64,000 nucleotides of DNA from Paenibacillus sp. MZ04-78.2 (GTDB lineage Bacteria; Bacillota; Bacilli; Paenibacillales; NBRC-103111). The translations under genes were made by a program, and so were the position numbers. Positions 1-8,237 of the stretch are shown here, one piece after another. The DNA lies in NCBI RefSeq assembly GCF_024213375.1, contig NZ_JANAVJ010000001.1, positions 285,596 to 349,595 of the forward strand, read 5' to 3'. The notes under the pieces were generated by a model. That model was not told the origin of the DNA. It was given only the letters and a program-made list of their open reading frames with translations, and ran no database searches. Every line of letters begins with the position of its first letter. Position 1 is the first letter of the stretch.

Positions 1-261
1 TGCCATGGCATAACGCACCTGCTTCACCAGCAGCACGGGGACATCCGCTTCAATCTCCCGTTCCGCAACCAAAGCGGCGGCTCCCTGCGCAACCGCCTGC
101 CCGGCATAGTCGTGACCGTCCGTCTTCAGGCCGGGTACGCAAAAAAACAAATCTCCGGGCCGGACCCTGCGGGAATCGGCCGCGAGACCGCGAATATGGG
201 TATCGCCATCGCCGATGATCCGACTGACGGCAAGCTGGGCTGCCAGCTCCTTCAGTTGCAT
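1..261 (-). CDS. murE: UDP-N-acetylmuramoyl-tripeptide synthetase MurE, N-terminal part (cut by window edge)
   Basis: Only the first 87 codons are present; the gene continues to the left of the window. MurE adds the third-position diamino acid (meso-diaminopimelate in Bacillus relatives) to UDP-MurNAc-L-Ala-D-Glu in the cytoplasm during peptidoglycan precursor synthesis. The visible N-terminal domain shows the family pattern DSRRVRPGDLFFCVPG that binds the uridine nucleotide, followed by DGHDYAGQAV. The ATG at 259-261 was chosen because the protein then starts MQLKELAAQL, as usual for MurE. It lies downstream of spoVD, the order seen in the B. subtilis division cluster, which supports the call. 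The substrate choice (mDAP or Lys) cannot be judged because the C-terminal domain is missing. Confidence 0.92.
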   Translation of the reverse strand, partial: MQLKELAAQLAVSRIIGDGDTHIRGLAADSRRVRPGDLFFCVPGLKTDGHDYAGQAVAQGAAALVAEREIEADVPVLLVKQVRYAMA

Positions 262-370
262 GTTGTGTCCCCCTCCGTCTTTTGCACATGGTATCATTAT
301 GGACAAAAAAATGCGTGCTGAAAAGCCCATTTTCCCAAATGTTACCGTACTTTCATCGATGCGTCAGCCT

Positions 371-2320
371 TCACTGCGCCTGCGGTTTGCCGCTTTCCGG
401 CGGGCTCGAATCGGACAAGTAAATCCGGATCGTCGAGCCTTGCTCCACCCGGGTCCCGGCTTTCGGCATCTGGCTGATCACGGTGCCGCCCGCGCCGGAT
501 TTTGCCAGTTGAAAGTTCATGTTCATACTTTCGTAAATCTCCGTGATGCTCATGCCTACTAGATTCGGCACTTCCACGATTTTCGTATCGCCATACACAT
601 ATTTGCGGTCCATTTGATCTTTGCGCGGCGCAACCTTCATATAACGAAGCGTGTCCTCCATAATTCCCTTGACAAGCGGAGCGGCGACCAATCCGCCAAA
701 CTGGATGCCCTGGGGATTGTCGACCGCGGCGTACACGACGACTTTTGGATCGTCGGCCGGAGCAAATCCGATAAATGAGACGATGTGCTCGCTCGCGGAA
801 TAGCGTCCGTTCACGACCTTCTGCGCCGTTCCGGTCTTTCCTCCTACCCGATAGCCGTCAACGAACGCATTGCGTCCGGTTCCGTTCGCCACAACGCTCT
901 CGAGTGTCTCCCGCACCTGCTTGGAGGTCGCTTCGGAGATCACCTGGCGCACAATCTCCGGCTTCATCTCCTCGACTAGCGCTCCGGTGTCCGGATTATA
1001 CCAAGCCTTCGCCACATGCGGCTTAAACAGCTTGCCGCCGTTCACGGCTGCGGATACGGCCGTAATTTGCTGAATCGGCGTGACGGAGACCCCTTGCCCG
1101 AACGAGGTGGTGGCCAGTTCGACCGGACCGACCCGCGACGGCTTGAACATAATTCCGTTCTCTTCACCGCCAAGATCGATCCCCGTTTTTTTACCGAACC
1201 CGAAGTTATAAATATACTCGAAAAGCTTCTCTTTGCCAAGTCTTTGGCCCATCACCACGAAGCCCGGGTTGCAGGAATTTTCCACCACCTGCTGGAACGT
1301 TTCGCTGCCATGCCCGCCTCGCTTCCAACACCGCAGCCGGGCGCCAGCCACCTCAATCGCCCCCGGATCGAAAAACCCTTCCGTCAAGCTAACCTTTTTC
1401 TCCTCTAACGCTGCCGCAAGCGTAATAATCTTGAAGGTGGAGCCCGGTTCGTAGGTCATCCAAATCGGCAAATTCCGGTTGTAATTCTCCACCGGATACG
1501 CCTTATAGTTGCCCGGCTCGTAGCCCGGCCTCGACCCCATCGCCAAAATCTCTCCGTTATTCGGGTCCATGGCAATCGCGATGACATGGTTCGGCTGATA
1601 TTTGAGCATCGCCTGATCCAGCTCGCGTTCCATGATCGCTTGAATGTTGCTGTCAATCGTGAGCTGAAGGTTCAGGCCGTCAAGCGGCTTCTTGTACTCG
1701 TCGGTCGATCCGGGCATCGACTTGCCTGCGGCGTCGGCCAAATACGAGATACTGCCGCCTATGCCGGTCAATGTCCGGTTATACTTCAATTCTATGCCCG
1801 TCAATCCTTGATTATCAATCCCGGTAAAGCCAAGCACGTGCGCTGCCAAACTCCCGAACGGATAATATCTCTTATTATCCTCGGTCACGACGATACCCGG
1901 AAGCTTCATATCGCGGATTTCCCGGGCTTTTTCCTGTGTGATTTTGCGGCCGGCCGGCTTGATATAGGCGCTGGACGCTCGCGTCGTCAGCTGCTTGTAA
2001 ATTGTCTCCTGACTTGCGTCCAGCGCTGCCGCCAGTTTGGCCGCCGTTGCCTGGGGATCTTGAACTTGCGCCGGAATGGCCATTACCGTAGGCGAGCTTA
2101 TGTTGTAAGCGAGCTGCGCCCCGTTCCGGTCCATGATTTCCCCTCGCTTGGCCGTGACGGGAATGTCGCGACGCCATGAATCTTCCGCTTTATCCGATAG
2201 CTCCGGTCCAAGCCAGATTTGCACATATGCGAGCCGCACCGCCAAGGCCAGAAAAATAGCCGTTCCGACAATCAGCGCGGCGAACAACCGACGGCGAACC
2301 GTTACGTTCGATGCCTTCAT
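371..2320 (-). CDS. spoVD: SpoVD-type penicillin-binding protein (transpeptidase) with one PASTA domain
   Basis: Class B penicillin-binding protein of 649 residues that crosslinks peptidoglycan; SpoVD is needed for the spore cortex. An N-terminal membrane anchor (about residues 10-30) is followed by the PBP dimerisation domain and a transpeptidase domain with the three active-site motifs: STFK (Ser about 294), SCN (in VVENSCNPGF) and KTG (Lys about 495). One PASTA domain closes the protein (about 575-640, VPNLVGMSITE). B. subtilis SpoVD is almost the same length and also has one PASTA domain, while its neighbour PbpB has two; this and the order pbpB-spoVD-murE separate the paralogues. AAGGAG sits 5 nt before the ATG. 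The gap to pbpB is about 75 bp with no terminator, so co-transcription is likely. Confidence 0.93.
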   Translation of the reverse strand: MKASNVTVRRRLFAALIVGTAIFLALAVRLAYVQIWLGPELSDKAEDSWRRDIPVTAKRGEIMDRNGAQLAYNISSPTVMAIPAQVQDPQATAAKLAAALDASQETIYKQLTTRASSAYIKPAGRKITQEKAREIRDMKLPGIVVTEDNKRYYPFGSLAAHVLGFTGIDNQGLTGIELKYNRTLTGIGGSISYLADAAGKSMPGSTDEYKKPLDGLNLQLTIDSNIQAIMERELDQAMLKYQPNHVIAIAMDPNNGEILAMGSRPGYEPGNYKAYPVENYNRNLPIWMTYEPGSTFKIITLAAALEEKKVSLTEGFFDPGAIEVAGARLRCWKRGGHGSETFQQVVENSCNPGFVVMGQRLGKEKLFEYIYNFGFGKKTGIDLGGEENGIMFKPSRVGPVELATTSFGQGVSVTPIQQITAVSAAVNGGKLFKPHVAKAWYNPDTGALVEEMKPEIVRQVISEATSKQVRETLESVVANGTGRNAFVDGYRVGGKTGTAQKVVNGRYSASEHIVSFIGFAPADDPKVVVYAAVDNPQGIQFGGLVAAPLVKGIMEDTLRYMKVAPRKDQMDRKYVYGDTKIVEVPNLVGMSITEIYESMNMNFQLAKSGAGGTVISQMPKAGTRVEQGSTIRIYLSDSSPPESGKPQAQ

Positions 2321-2395
2321 GCCCGCTCCTTCCCCTTCCTGAAAGAGAATCGTTTCATATCATCCCTATTCAGGACAACCAGGGGTTAGAACAAG

Positions 2396-4813
2396 CTATG
2401 GCTGCGGCGATGCCGTTTTTTTAGACCCGCCGTCGGCGTTTTGCTTGACGGAATCGGCATTCTTCTTGTCGGCGCCCGACTTTACGGTGTCGCTCGTAGT
2501 CTTGGCCGAAGGTGAATCCTTCTTCACCGTTTGATCGGATTTGCCCGATTTATCCGATTTGCCCGATTTATCCGACTTGTCGGATTTGTCCGTCTTGCTC
2601 GCCACCGGATCTTCCAGCAGCTCCTTATATGATTTCAACTGCAGCGTGAGCACCCGCGATTCGCCGGAGCCTTCCAGCGCCTGATCCGACACATACCCTT
2701 CGCCGGTCGATTGGCATCGTACCTTGAGGAAGGAGCATACCTCCAGCGCATCGCGAAGCGATTTCCCGGACAAGTTAGGTACCGGAACATCCTCGCCTTC
2801 CTGCATCAATACATACATTCGCTGCGCCCCGCCGCTTTCGGTACCTGGCAGCGGAGATTGGGCGATGACCTTCGGCCCTTGACCGATCGGCTCGACGGAA
2901 ATGCCGAGCTTATTCATGGCCGCTTTGGCTTCGTCCAACGACTGATCGGTCAGATCCGGGGTCTTGCCTTGCGACGCTTTCTCCGTCGGCTGGGAGGTCT
3001 GCTCCCGGGTTACGCTCGGCGCAATGCCCATCTTCCGCAGCGATTGCGATACGATCTCTTTGAAGGCCGGAGCCGTTACATCTCCCCCAAGATGATAGTT
3101 GCCTCCGAGATCGGGATCATCCGCCATAATCGCAACCAGAATCTTCGGGTCCTCGAGAGGCGCGTAGCCGATGAACGAAACCATCCATCGGCCTTCCGCA
3201 TACCCTACGTGGCCGGGAAGAACGAAGTTCGCCGTACCTGTCTTGCCAGCCACACGATAGCCTTCGATATAGGCCCTCCGGCCAGTTCCGATTTGCTGGT
3301 CGGACACAACCTGCTCCAAGTATTCGCCAACCTGCTTGGCCGTCTCCGGCGACACGACATCGCGGATAACCTTGGGGTCGTACTTCTCGACGACTTCGCC
3401 CGTTTCCGGGTTCGTGATTTGCTTAATGACATGCGGCCACATGAGCTTGCCGCCATTCGCAATGGCAGCATATGCCGCCGTTTGTTGGATCATGGTGGTT
3501 GTTAGCCCTTGTCCATATGTCGCTGTAGCATACTCAGGGGCGTATTGCATTTTAACCCGTCCCGCCACTTCTCCGGAAATGTCGATGCCCGTTTTCGCCC
3601 CGAATCCAAATTTGTCGATATATTGCCGCAGCTTGTCCGTTCCCAACTTCTCAAGTCCCAGCTTCACGAAAGCCACGTTACTCGAACGCTTCAACCCTTC
3701 GAGGTATGAAATTTTGCCCCAACCCACGCGGTTATGGTCATGGAGTTCACGGTCAGCGACAATGATTCTGCCGGACTGGTACGTGTCTCCCGGAAAAAAC
3801 ATGCCTTCCTCTATCGACGCTGCCAGAGTGACAAGCTTGAAGGTCGAGCCCGGCTCATATTGCGAGGCGACGGCGTGATTGAGGAAATCGGATTGATTTT
3901 TCGTTTCGCCATACTTGTTAGGATTGAATGTCGGCATATTCGCAATTCCGAGAATTTCCATTGTCTTCGGATCGACCGCAATCGCGGTAAGGCTTTTCGG
4001 ACGCCATTTATCGTACGTCTTCTGCAGCGCACTTTCGATGTAAAACTGAATATTTTTATCGATCGTAAGTTGCACGTTGCTGCCGTCCACCGCCGGCTGA
4101 TATCGGCTTTTCGAACCCGTCAATTCAACGCCATAGCGGTCTTTCTCGTAATTCAGAAAACCGGGAACGCCTTTCAAATAGTTGTCTAGCTGCGCTTCGA
4201 TCCCCATCACCGGCTTGCCTTCCTTGTTGTTATAGCCGATCAGATGGGCAGCAAGCTGGCCCGCAGGGTAAAATCTCTTGGTCTCGCGTAGAAGTACAAT
4301 GCCGACCGCCTTTGCTTGTTCCTTTTCCGACAGCTTCAATTGCAGATCTTTAACCAATTGATTGATTTTATCGGCCTTCTCCGAGTCGATCTTCCAGCCT
4401 TCGTTGCGGATTTCGATCTGTTCCGTCGGCTTCCATTCCCGCTTGGTTTCCAAACGCTTGCGTATCTTGTCTTCCAGCGCCGCGACGTTCGACGGATCGC
4501 CGGGGGTCGACAAAATGGCCGCCAGGCCTTTTACAACTTCTTCCTGATTATTGTTATCTTTGATCGTCCGTGGAACCAGAGCCAACGTAAATGCCGGGGA
4601 ATCTTCCGCAAGCACCTTACCGTTCCGGTCCAAAATGCTGCCGCGGACCTGCTGAATGACCTTTTCTTTTGACCAATGTTTTTCTTTAACCTCTGTGACC
4701 AGTCTGGCGCCATCGACGACTTGTACCCAATAGATGCGGGTGATCAGAACAACAAAAAGGAGGGTGAATCCCCCTCCGATGATTAACGAACGTAATTTTA
4801 CCTTTTTTGTCAT
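2396..4813 (-). CDS. pbpB: Division penicillin-binding protein PbpB (PBP 2B/FtsI) with two PASTA domains and a charged tail
   Basis: Septal transpeptidase of 805 residues. A single membrane anchor near residues 10-28 is followed by the dimerisation region and a transpeptidase domain carrying STFK (Ser about 323), SSN (LKRSSNVAF) and KTG (Lys about 524). Two PASTA repeats follow (TPDLTDQSLDEAK and VPNLSGKSLRDAL). The last 80 or so residues are a low-complexity tail rich in Lys, Ser and Asp, which is unusual in length compared with B. subtilis PBP 2B (about 716 residues) and is encoded in part by an 18-bp tandem repeat. GGGAGG precedes the ATG by 7 nt. The position directly after ftsL and before spoVD identifies it as the division enzyme. 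The tail is probably extracytoplasmic, since PASTA domains are. Confidence 0.94.
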   Translation of the reverse strand: MTKKVKLRSLIIGGGFTLLFVVLITRIYWVQVVDGARLVTEVKEKHWSKEKVIQQVRGSILDRNGKVLAEDSPAFTLALVPRTIKDNNNQEEVVKGLAAILSTPGDPSNVAALEDKIRKRLETKREWKPTEQIEIRNEGWKIDSEKADKINQLVKDLQLKLSEKEQAKAVGIVLLRETKRFYPAGQLAAHLIGYNNKEGKPVMGIEAQLDNYLKGVPGFLNYEKDRYGVELTGSKSRYQPAVDGSNVQLTIDKNIQFYIESALQKTYDKWRPKSLTAIAVDPKTMEILGIANMPTFNPNKYGETKNQSDFLNHAVASQYEPGSTFKLVTLAASIEEGMFFPGDTYQSGRIIVADRELHDHNRVGWGKISYLEGLKRSSNVAFVKLGLEKLGTDKLRQYIDKFGFGAKTGIDISGEVAGRVKMQYAPEYATATYGQGLTTTMIQQTAAYAAIANGGKLMWPHVIKQITNPETGEVVEKYDPKVIRDVVSPETAKQVGEYLEQVVSDQQIGTGRRAYIEGYRVAGKTGTANFVLPGHVGYAEGRWMVSFIGYAPLEDPKILVAIMADDPDLGGNYHLGGDVTAPAFKEIVSQSLRKMGIAPSVTREQTSQPTEKASQGKTPDLTDQSLDEAKAAMNKLGISVEPIGQGPKVIAQSPLPGTESGGAQRMYVLMQEGEDVPVPNLSGKSLRDALEVCSFLKVRCQSTGEGYVSDQALEGSGESRVLTLQLKSYKELLEDPVASKTDKSDKSDKSGKSDKSGKSDQTVKKDSPSAKTTSDTVKSGADKKNADSVKQNADGGSKKTASPQP
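2538..2591. repeat. 18-bp tandem repeat in the 3' end of pbpB
   Basis: Two perfect copies (2538-2555 and 2556-2573) of an 18-bp unit that starts GATTTGCCC on the plus strand, followed by a third diverged copy (2574-2591). On the coding strand the unit encodes a six-residue Asp-Lys-Ser/Gly-Lys-Ser type motif in the PBP tail. Because the unit is a multiple of three, copy-number change by slippage would lengthen or shorten the tail without breaking the frame. Confidence 0.85.
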
Positions 4814-4842
4814 CGTATATCCTCCCTATTCCAACGGACAGA

Positions 4843-5292
4843 TCAGGGTCGATCCTTTGTTTTTTTGGACGCGCCTCCACCGGCCGATGGCGTTTTGGAA
4901 GCGACGCTTTGCCCCGAAGACCTGGTTGATCCTTGGGGCTTCGTCAGATTCGGATCGGCTACGCTGAAGCCGCGGCTGCGTGCTTCTTCCTCAAGCCGTT
5001 GATTATCGGAGAGCGCGTCCACCTTTTGCTTGAGAACACTGTTCTCCGCTTCGAGTTGGGCAATTTTCTGCTCAACGTTTTTAATGCTCGAGCTCATCTC
5101 GTAAATTTGCGCGTAACGCCAGATGATCACACCTGCAACGACGACGCAGACGGCAACCGTAAACAAATAGAGCAGCTTTTCTTGCACCGGCAATGATTTG
5201 TTCCGGTAGACGATCTTTTTCCTTTCCTTGACTTTGGCTTTGTTCTCGGTCCGCTGTTCAACTGCTAAATTTCCTTGAATATACGCCGGCAA
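4843..5292 (-). CDS. ftsL: Cell division protein FtsL
   Basis: Bitopic membrane protein of the divisome that works with DivIC/DivIB and PBP 2B. The 149 residues show a basic N-terminal segment (about 20-35, KAKVKERKKIVYR), one transmembrane helix (about 42-63), then a leucine-zipper-like coiled coil (about 70-105, NVEQKIAQLEAENSVLKQKV) and a disordered Ser/Lys/Gly tail of about 35 residues. The start is a TTG at 5290-5292, with a G-rich Shine-Dalgarno site about 10 nt upstream; no better ATG exists. It sits 14 nt after rsmH and before pbpB, the standard cluster position. The long C-terminal tail is more than usual for FtsL (commonly about 115 residues). Confidence 0.88.
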   Translation of the reverse strand: MPAYIQGNLAVEQRTENKAKVKERKKIVYRNKSLPVQEKLLYLFTVAVCVVVAGVIIWRYAQIYEMSSSIKNVEQKIAQLEAENSVLKQKVDALSDNQRLEEEARSRGFSVADPNLTKPQGSTRSSGQSVASKTPSAGGGASKKTKDRP

Positions 5293-5306
5293 GATGCTTT
5301 TCCCCC

Positions 5307-6263
5307 TCAGTTCATCAGTTTTTCCGCGATTCTCAGCTTGGCCGAGCGGGCCCGCGGATTCGCCTCGAGCTCTTCCGTCCCGGCTTCGATCGGCTTGCGG
5401 TTCACCAGTTTAACGATACCGGCAGATCCGCACACGCATATCGGAAAGTCGGGCGGACACGTGCACTTGGCCACATATTTGGCAAACGTTTGTTTACATA
5501 TCCGGTCTTCAAGGGAATGAAAGGTAATCACCGCAGCCCGTCCTCCCGGGGCCAGGCAGCGGATGGTTTGCTCCAGCGCGTCCCCGAAGGCGCCAAGTTC
5601 GTCGTTTACGGCGATCCGCAGCGCCTGAAAGCTGCGCTTGGCCGGATGCGGTCCGGTACGCCTTGCCGCTGCGGGAATCGATTCCTTGATCAGTTCGACA
5701 AGTTGACCCGTCGTTTCGATCGGAGCCTCGGCGCGAGCGGAGGCAATTGTCGCTGCGATGCGACGCGAAAACTTTTCCTCTCCGTACTCGAATAATATTT
5801 TTGCAATCTCCTGTTCCGGCCAATCGTTGACGATGTCTTTCGCCGTCAGCGGAGCCGTTTGATCCATCCGCATGTCCAACTCCGCGTCATGATTGTAGCT
5901 GAAGCCGCGGTCTGCCTCGTCGAGCTGCGGGGACGACACGCCCAAATCGAACAAAATTCCGTCCACCTGCGGACGGCCGTCTCTCAAAGCGCGCGGCACT
6001 TGGGCAAGCTCGCGCTCCAAATAGCGAAAGTTGCTGCGGATCAGCTTCACCCGGTCCATAACCGGAGCGAGCCGCTCCCTGGCATTGGCAAGCGCCGCGT
6101 CGTCTTGATCGAAGGCGATAAGCAAGCCCTCCGGTCCGAGGCGTGAAGCGATCTCGAAGCTATGCCCCGCTCCGCCAAGCGTACAATCGACATAGACGCC
6201 GTCCGGTTGTATATGTAATCCTTCCACTGCTTCCTGCTTAAGTACGGTCACATGATGAAACAT
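5307..6263 (-). CDS. rsmH: 16S rRNA (cytosine(1402)-N(4))-methyltransferase RsmH
   Basis: S-adenosylmethionine-dependent enzyme that methylates N4 of C1402 in the 16S rRNA decoding centre. The 318-residue protein begins [16 protein letters not shown] and contains the SAM motif [32 protein letters not shown] and the late motif [10 protein letters not shown], all typical of MraW/RsmH. The open frame extends 55 codons further upstream, but that extension is Arg-rich and unlike the family, and the ATG at 6261-6263 has a TAGGAGGAG site 8 nt before it, so the shorter start was chosen. It is the second gene of the mraZ operon, 34 bp after mraZ. Confidence 0.95.
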   Translation of the reverse strand: MFHHVTVLKQEAVEGLHIQPDGVYVDCTLGGAGHSFEIASRLGPEGLLIAFDQDDAALANARERLAPVMDRVKLIRSNFRYLERELAQVPRALRDGRPQVDGILFDLGVSSPQLDEADRGFSYNHDAELDMRMDQTAPLTAKDIVNDWPEQEIAKILFEYGEEKFSRRIAATIASARAEAPIETTGQLVELIKESIPAAARRTGPHPAKRSFQALRIAVNDELGAFGDALEQTIRCLAPGGRAAVITFHSLEDRICKQTFAKYVAKCTCPPDFPICVCGSAGIVKLVNRKPIEAGTEELEANPRARSAKLRIAEKLMN

Positions 6264-6297
6264 CCCGCTGCTCCTCCTACGCCGGCTTTTCCCGGGG

Positions 6298-6729
6298 TTA
6301 TAGATCAAAGTTAAAATCGACCAGTTTCTCCGCAATTTCGGCGAACGATTCCTCCGATTGCTGGAAGTAGTTTTCCCAGATCGACTTGCTCCAAATCTCC
6401 ACCCGATTGGAAACGCCGATAACGACACAATCTTTCTCCAGCTTAGCGTGCTCGATCAGATTGTTCGGCAGGTTGATCCTGCCCTGCTTGTCCAGCTCGC
6501 ATTCGGTGGCGCCGGAGAAAAAGAACCGGGTAAAGGCGCGCGCGTCAGATTTCATGAGCGGCAGCGCTTTGAGCTTCTGCTCCAGCACCGCCCACTCGTT
6601 CATGGGATAAACGAATAAACATTGGTCCAGGCCGCGAGTGACGATGAATGATGTTCCCAGGGCTTCGCGAAACTTGGCCGGCACGATCATCCGGCCTTTT
6701 TCGTCAACGGTATGTTGATACTCCCCCAT
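6298..6729 (-). CDS. mraZ: Transcriptional regulator MraZ
   Basis: MraZ is a ring-forming DNA-binding protein of the AbrB/SpoVT-like fold that represses its own division and cell wall operon in the species studied. The 143 residues show the two repeated DXXXR motifs of the family: [15 protein letters not shown] near the N terminus and [12 protein letters not shown] in the second half. The frame is open for 17 more codons, but the ATG at 6727-6729 gives the usual start MGEYQHT and has a G-rich ribosome site about 12 nt before it. Immediately upstream lie three or four tandem 10-bp repeats fitting known MraZ-binding boxes, so autoregulation is likely. Confidence 0.95.
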   Translation of the reverse strand: MGEYQHTVDEKGRMIVPAKFREALGTSFIVTRGLDQCLFVYPMNEWAVLEQKLKALPLMKSDARAFTRFFFSGATECELDKQGRINLPNNLIEHAKLEKDCVVIGVSNRVEIWSKSIWENYFQQSEESFAEIAEKLVDFNFDL

Positions 6730-6740
6730 GAACACCACTC

Positions 6741-6780
6741 GCCACCCCCTTTCCCACCACTTTACCCCACTTTCCACCAC
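6741..6780 (-). promoter_or_regulatory. Tandem MraZ-type operator repeats
   Basis: On the minus strand, 10-bp units with the core AAGTGGNG(G/T) repeat in phase: 6771-6780, 6761-6770 and 6751-6760, with a weaker fourth unit at 6741-6750. E. coli MraZ binds TGGGN-type repeats spaced at one per 10 bp in front of its own gene. Here the array lies just downstream of the mraZ -10 box, between promoter and ribosome site, where binding would block transcription. Repeats are seen directly; binding is inferred. Confidence 0.8.
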
Positions 6781-6781
6781 T

Positions 6782-6811
6782 TGTATAGTTATGATTCGTC
6801 ACGCTAGCCAA
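6782..6811 (-). promoter_or_regulatory. Predicted sigma-A promoter of the mraZ division operon
   Basis: -35 box TTGGCT (6806-6811) and -10 box TATACA (6782-6787), both read on the minus strand, separated by 18 bp. The predicted start point falls inside the MraZ repeat array. The -35 box abuts a terminator-like hairpin that isolates the promoter from ahcY readthrough. Confidence 0.65.
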
Positions 6812-6812
6812 A

Positions 6813-6850
6813 AATCCTGCTTCGTCCCTGGACGACCGCAGGATTTTTTT
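6813..6850. terminator. Hairpin with T runs on both sides, between ahcY and the mraZ promoter
   Basis: An 8-bp stem AATCCTGC (6813-6820) pairs with GCAGGATT (6838-6845) and a second inner stem (TCGTCC/GGACGA) fits in the loop. A run of T follows on the plus strand, and a shorter one on the minus strand. It can act as a back-up terminator for transcripts escaping the ahcY terminator. Confidence 0.55.
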
Positions 6851-6876
6851 CGGTTACTCTGTTTTGTCCCGGGGCT

Positions 6877-6917
6877 AAAAAAATCTCCCTTTGACGCTTC
6901 TGCATCAAAGGGAGATT
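6877..6917 (-). terminator. Rho-independent terminator of ahcY
   Basis: A 13-bp perfect stem (6882-6894 with 6905-6917, core TCTCCCTTTGA) with a 10-nt loop, followed on the minus strand by seven T residues. It lies 18 bp after the ahcY stop codon. Confidence 0.9.
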
Positions 6918-6934
6918 CGATAGCCGGATGCGGA

Positions 6935-8200
6935 TTAATGCTCCGCCCAGCTGTCCAAGTATGCTTTTTGCTCTTCGGTCAGCGTGTCGATACCGATGCC
7001 GAGCGAATCCAGCTTGAAGCGGGCCACCTGCTCATCCAGCTCGTAAGGCACGTTGACGACCTTCTGGCCGATTTGCTTGTAATTCTCGTTCACATACTTC
7101 AAGGACATTGCCTGAAGCGCGAACGTCATGTCCATGATTTCCGCCGGGTGCCCGTCGCCTGCAGCCAGGTTGACAAGGCGTCCCTCAGCCAAAATGTAAA
7201 ACTTGCGTCCGTCTTGAAGCGTATACTCCTCGATGTTGCGGCGAACTGTCCGTACGGATACGGCCATGGCCTCCAACTCCGGTTTGTTTACTTCCACGTC
7301 GAAGTGACCGGCGTTGGACAAGATCGCTCCGTCCTTCATGACTTTGTAATGCTCCCCGCGGATGACGTCCCGGTTGCCCGTTACTGTTACAAAGAAATCG
7401 CCCACCTTGGCCGCTTCGCTCATCGACATGACCGCAAAGCCGTCCATGTAAGCTTCAACCGCTTTAATGGCGTCGATTTCCGTCACGATGACGTTCGCGC
7501 CGAGCCCTTTGGCACGCATCGCCACGCCCTTGCCGCACCAGCCATAGCCGACGACGACGACTGTTTTCCCTGCAACGACGAGGTTCGTTGTCCGGTTGAT
7601 GCCGTCCCAAACGGATTGGCCGGTACCGTAACGGTTATCGAACAAATATTTGCTGAAGGCGTCGTTGACCGCAACCATCGGGAATTGAAGCTGACCGTCC
7701 TTCTCCAGCGATTTCAGGCGAAGTATGCCCGTCGTCGTTTCTTCTGCGCCTCCGCGCACGTTTTTGAGCAGGTCTTTGCGCTCGGAGTGGAGAATGGTCA
7801 CCAGATCTCCGCCGTCGTCAATGATCAGATCCGGCTCGGTTTCGAGCGTCTTGATAAACAGCTCCTTGTATTCCTTCGGCTCCGGGTTGTACTTCGCATA
7901 TACCGTAATGCCGTCTTCTACCAACGCCGCGCATACATCGTCCTGCGTAGACAGCGGATTGCTGCCGCAAATGGTCACTTCGGCGCCGCCGGCTTGCACT
8001 ACTTTGGCCAAATAGGCCGTTTTGGCTTCCAAGTGAAGCGATATGGCAACTTTCAGCCCTTTAAACGGCTGTTCCTTCTCGAATTGCTCGCGGATGCGGT
8101 TAAGCACCGGCATATGAGCGTTCACCCAATCGATCTTCAAATGTCCTTCCGGCGCGAGCGCAATGTCGCGGATAATGCTGCGGTCGATCGTACTTGCCAT
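6935..8200 (-). CDS. ahcY: Adenosylhomocysteinase (S-adenosyl/inosylhomocysteine hydrolase family)
   Basis: NAD-dependent enzyme that splits S-adenosylhomocysteine into adenosine and homocysteine, relieving product inhibition of methyltransferases. The 421 residues include ISLHLEAKTAYL (substrate site), DDGGDL, the NAD-binding loop GYGWCGKGVAMR, SNAGHFD and the C-terminal LDEQVARFKLDSLGI. The length matches the short form common in Gram-positives, archaea and Thermotoga rather than the 470-residue proteobacterial form; some short-form enzymes prefer S-inosylhomocysteine, so the exact substrate is open. AAGGAGG lies 8 nt before the ATG. It follows bshC by 37 bp and has its own strong terminator. 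Most bacilli use the Pfs/LuxS route instead, so this gene is notable. Confidence 0.93.
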   Translation of the reverse strand: MASTIDRSIIRDIALAPEGHLKIDWVNAHMPVLNRIREQFEKEQPFKGLKVAISLHLEAKTAYLAKVVQAGGAEVTICGSNPLSTQDDVCAALVEDGITVYAKYNPEPKEYKELFIKTLETEPDLIIDDGGDLVTILHSERKDLLKNVRGGAEETTTGILRLKSLEKDGQLQFPMVAVNDAFSKYLFDNRYGTGQSVWDGINRTTNLVVAGKTVVVVGYGWCGKGVAMRAKGLGANVIVTEIDAIKAVEAYMDGFAVMSMSEAAKVGDFFVTVTGNRDVIRGEHYKVMKDGAILSNAGHFDVEVNKPELEAMAVSVRTVRRNIEEYTLQDGRKFYILAEGRLVNLAAGDGHPAEIMDMTFALQAMSLKYVNENYKQIGQKVVNVPYELDEQVARFKLDSLGIGIDTLTEEQKAYLDSWAEH

Positions 8201-8237
8201 CGGTAACGTCCTCCTTGGATCATAAATTCGCTACGTA

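Noticed and set aside
6728..8206. Plus-strand open frame of 492 codons
   Set aside because: It is antisense to ahcY and continues through the terminator and mraZ promoter; it has no recognisable protein motifs.
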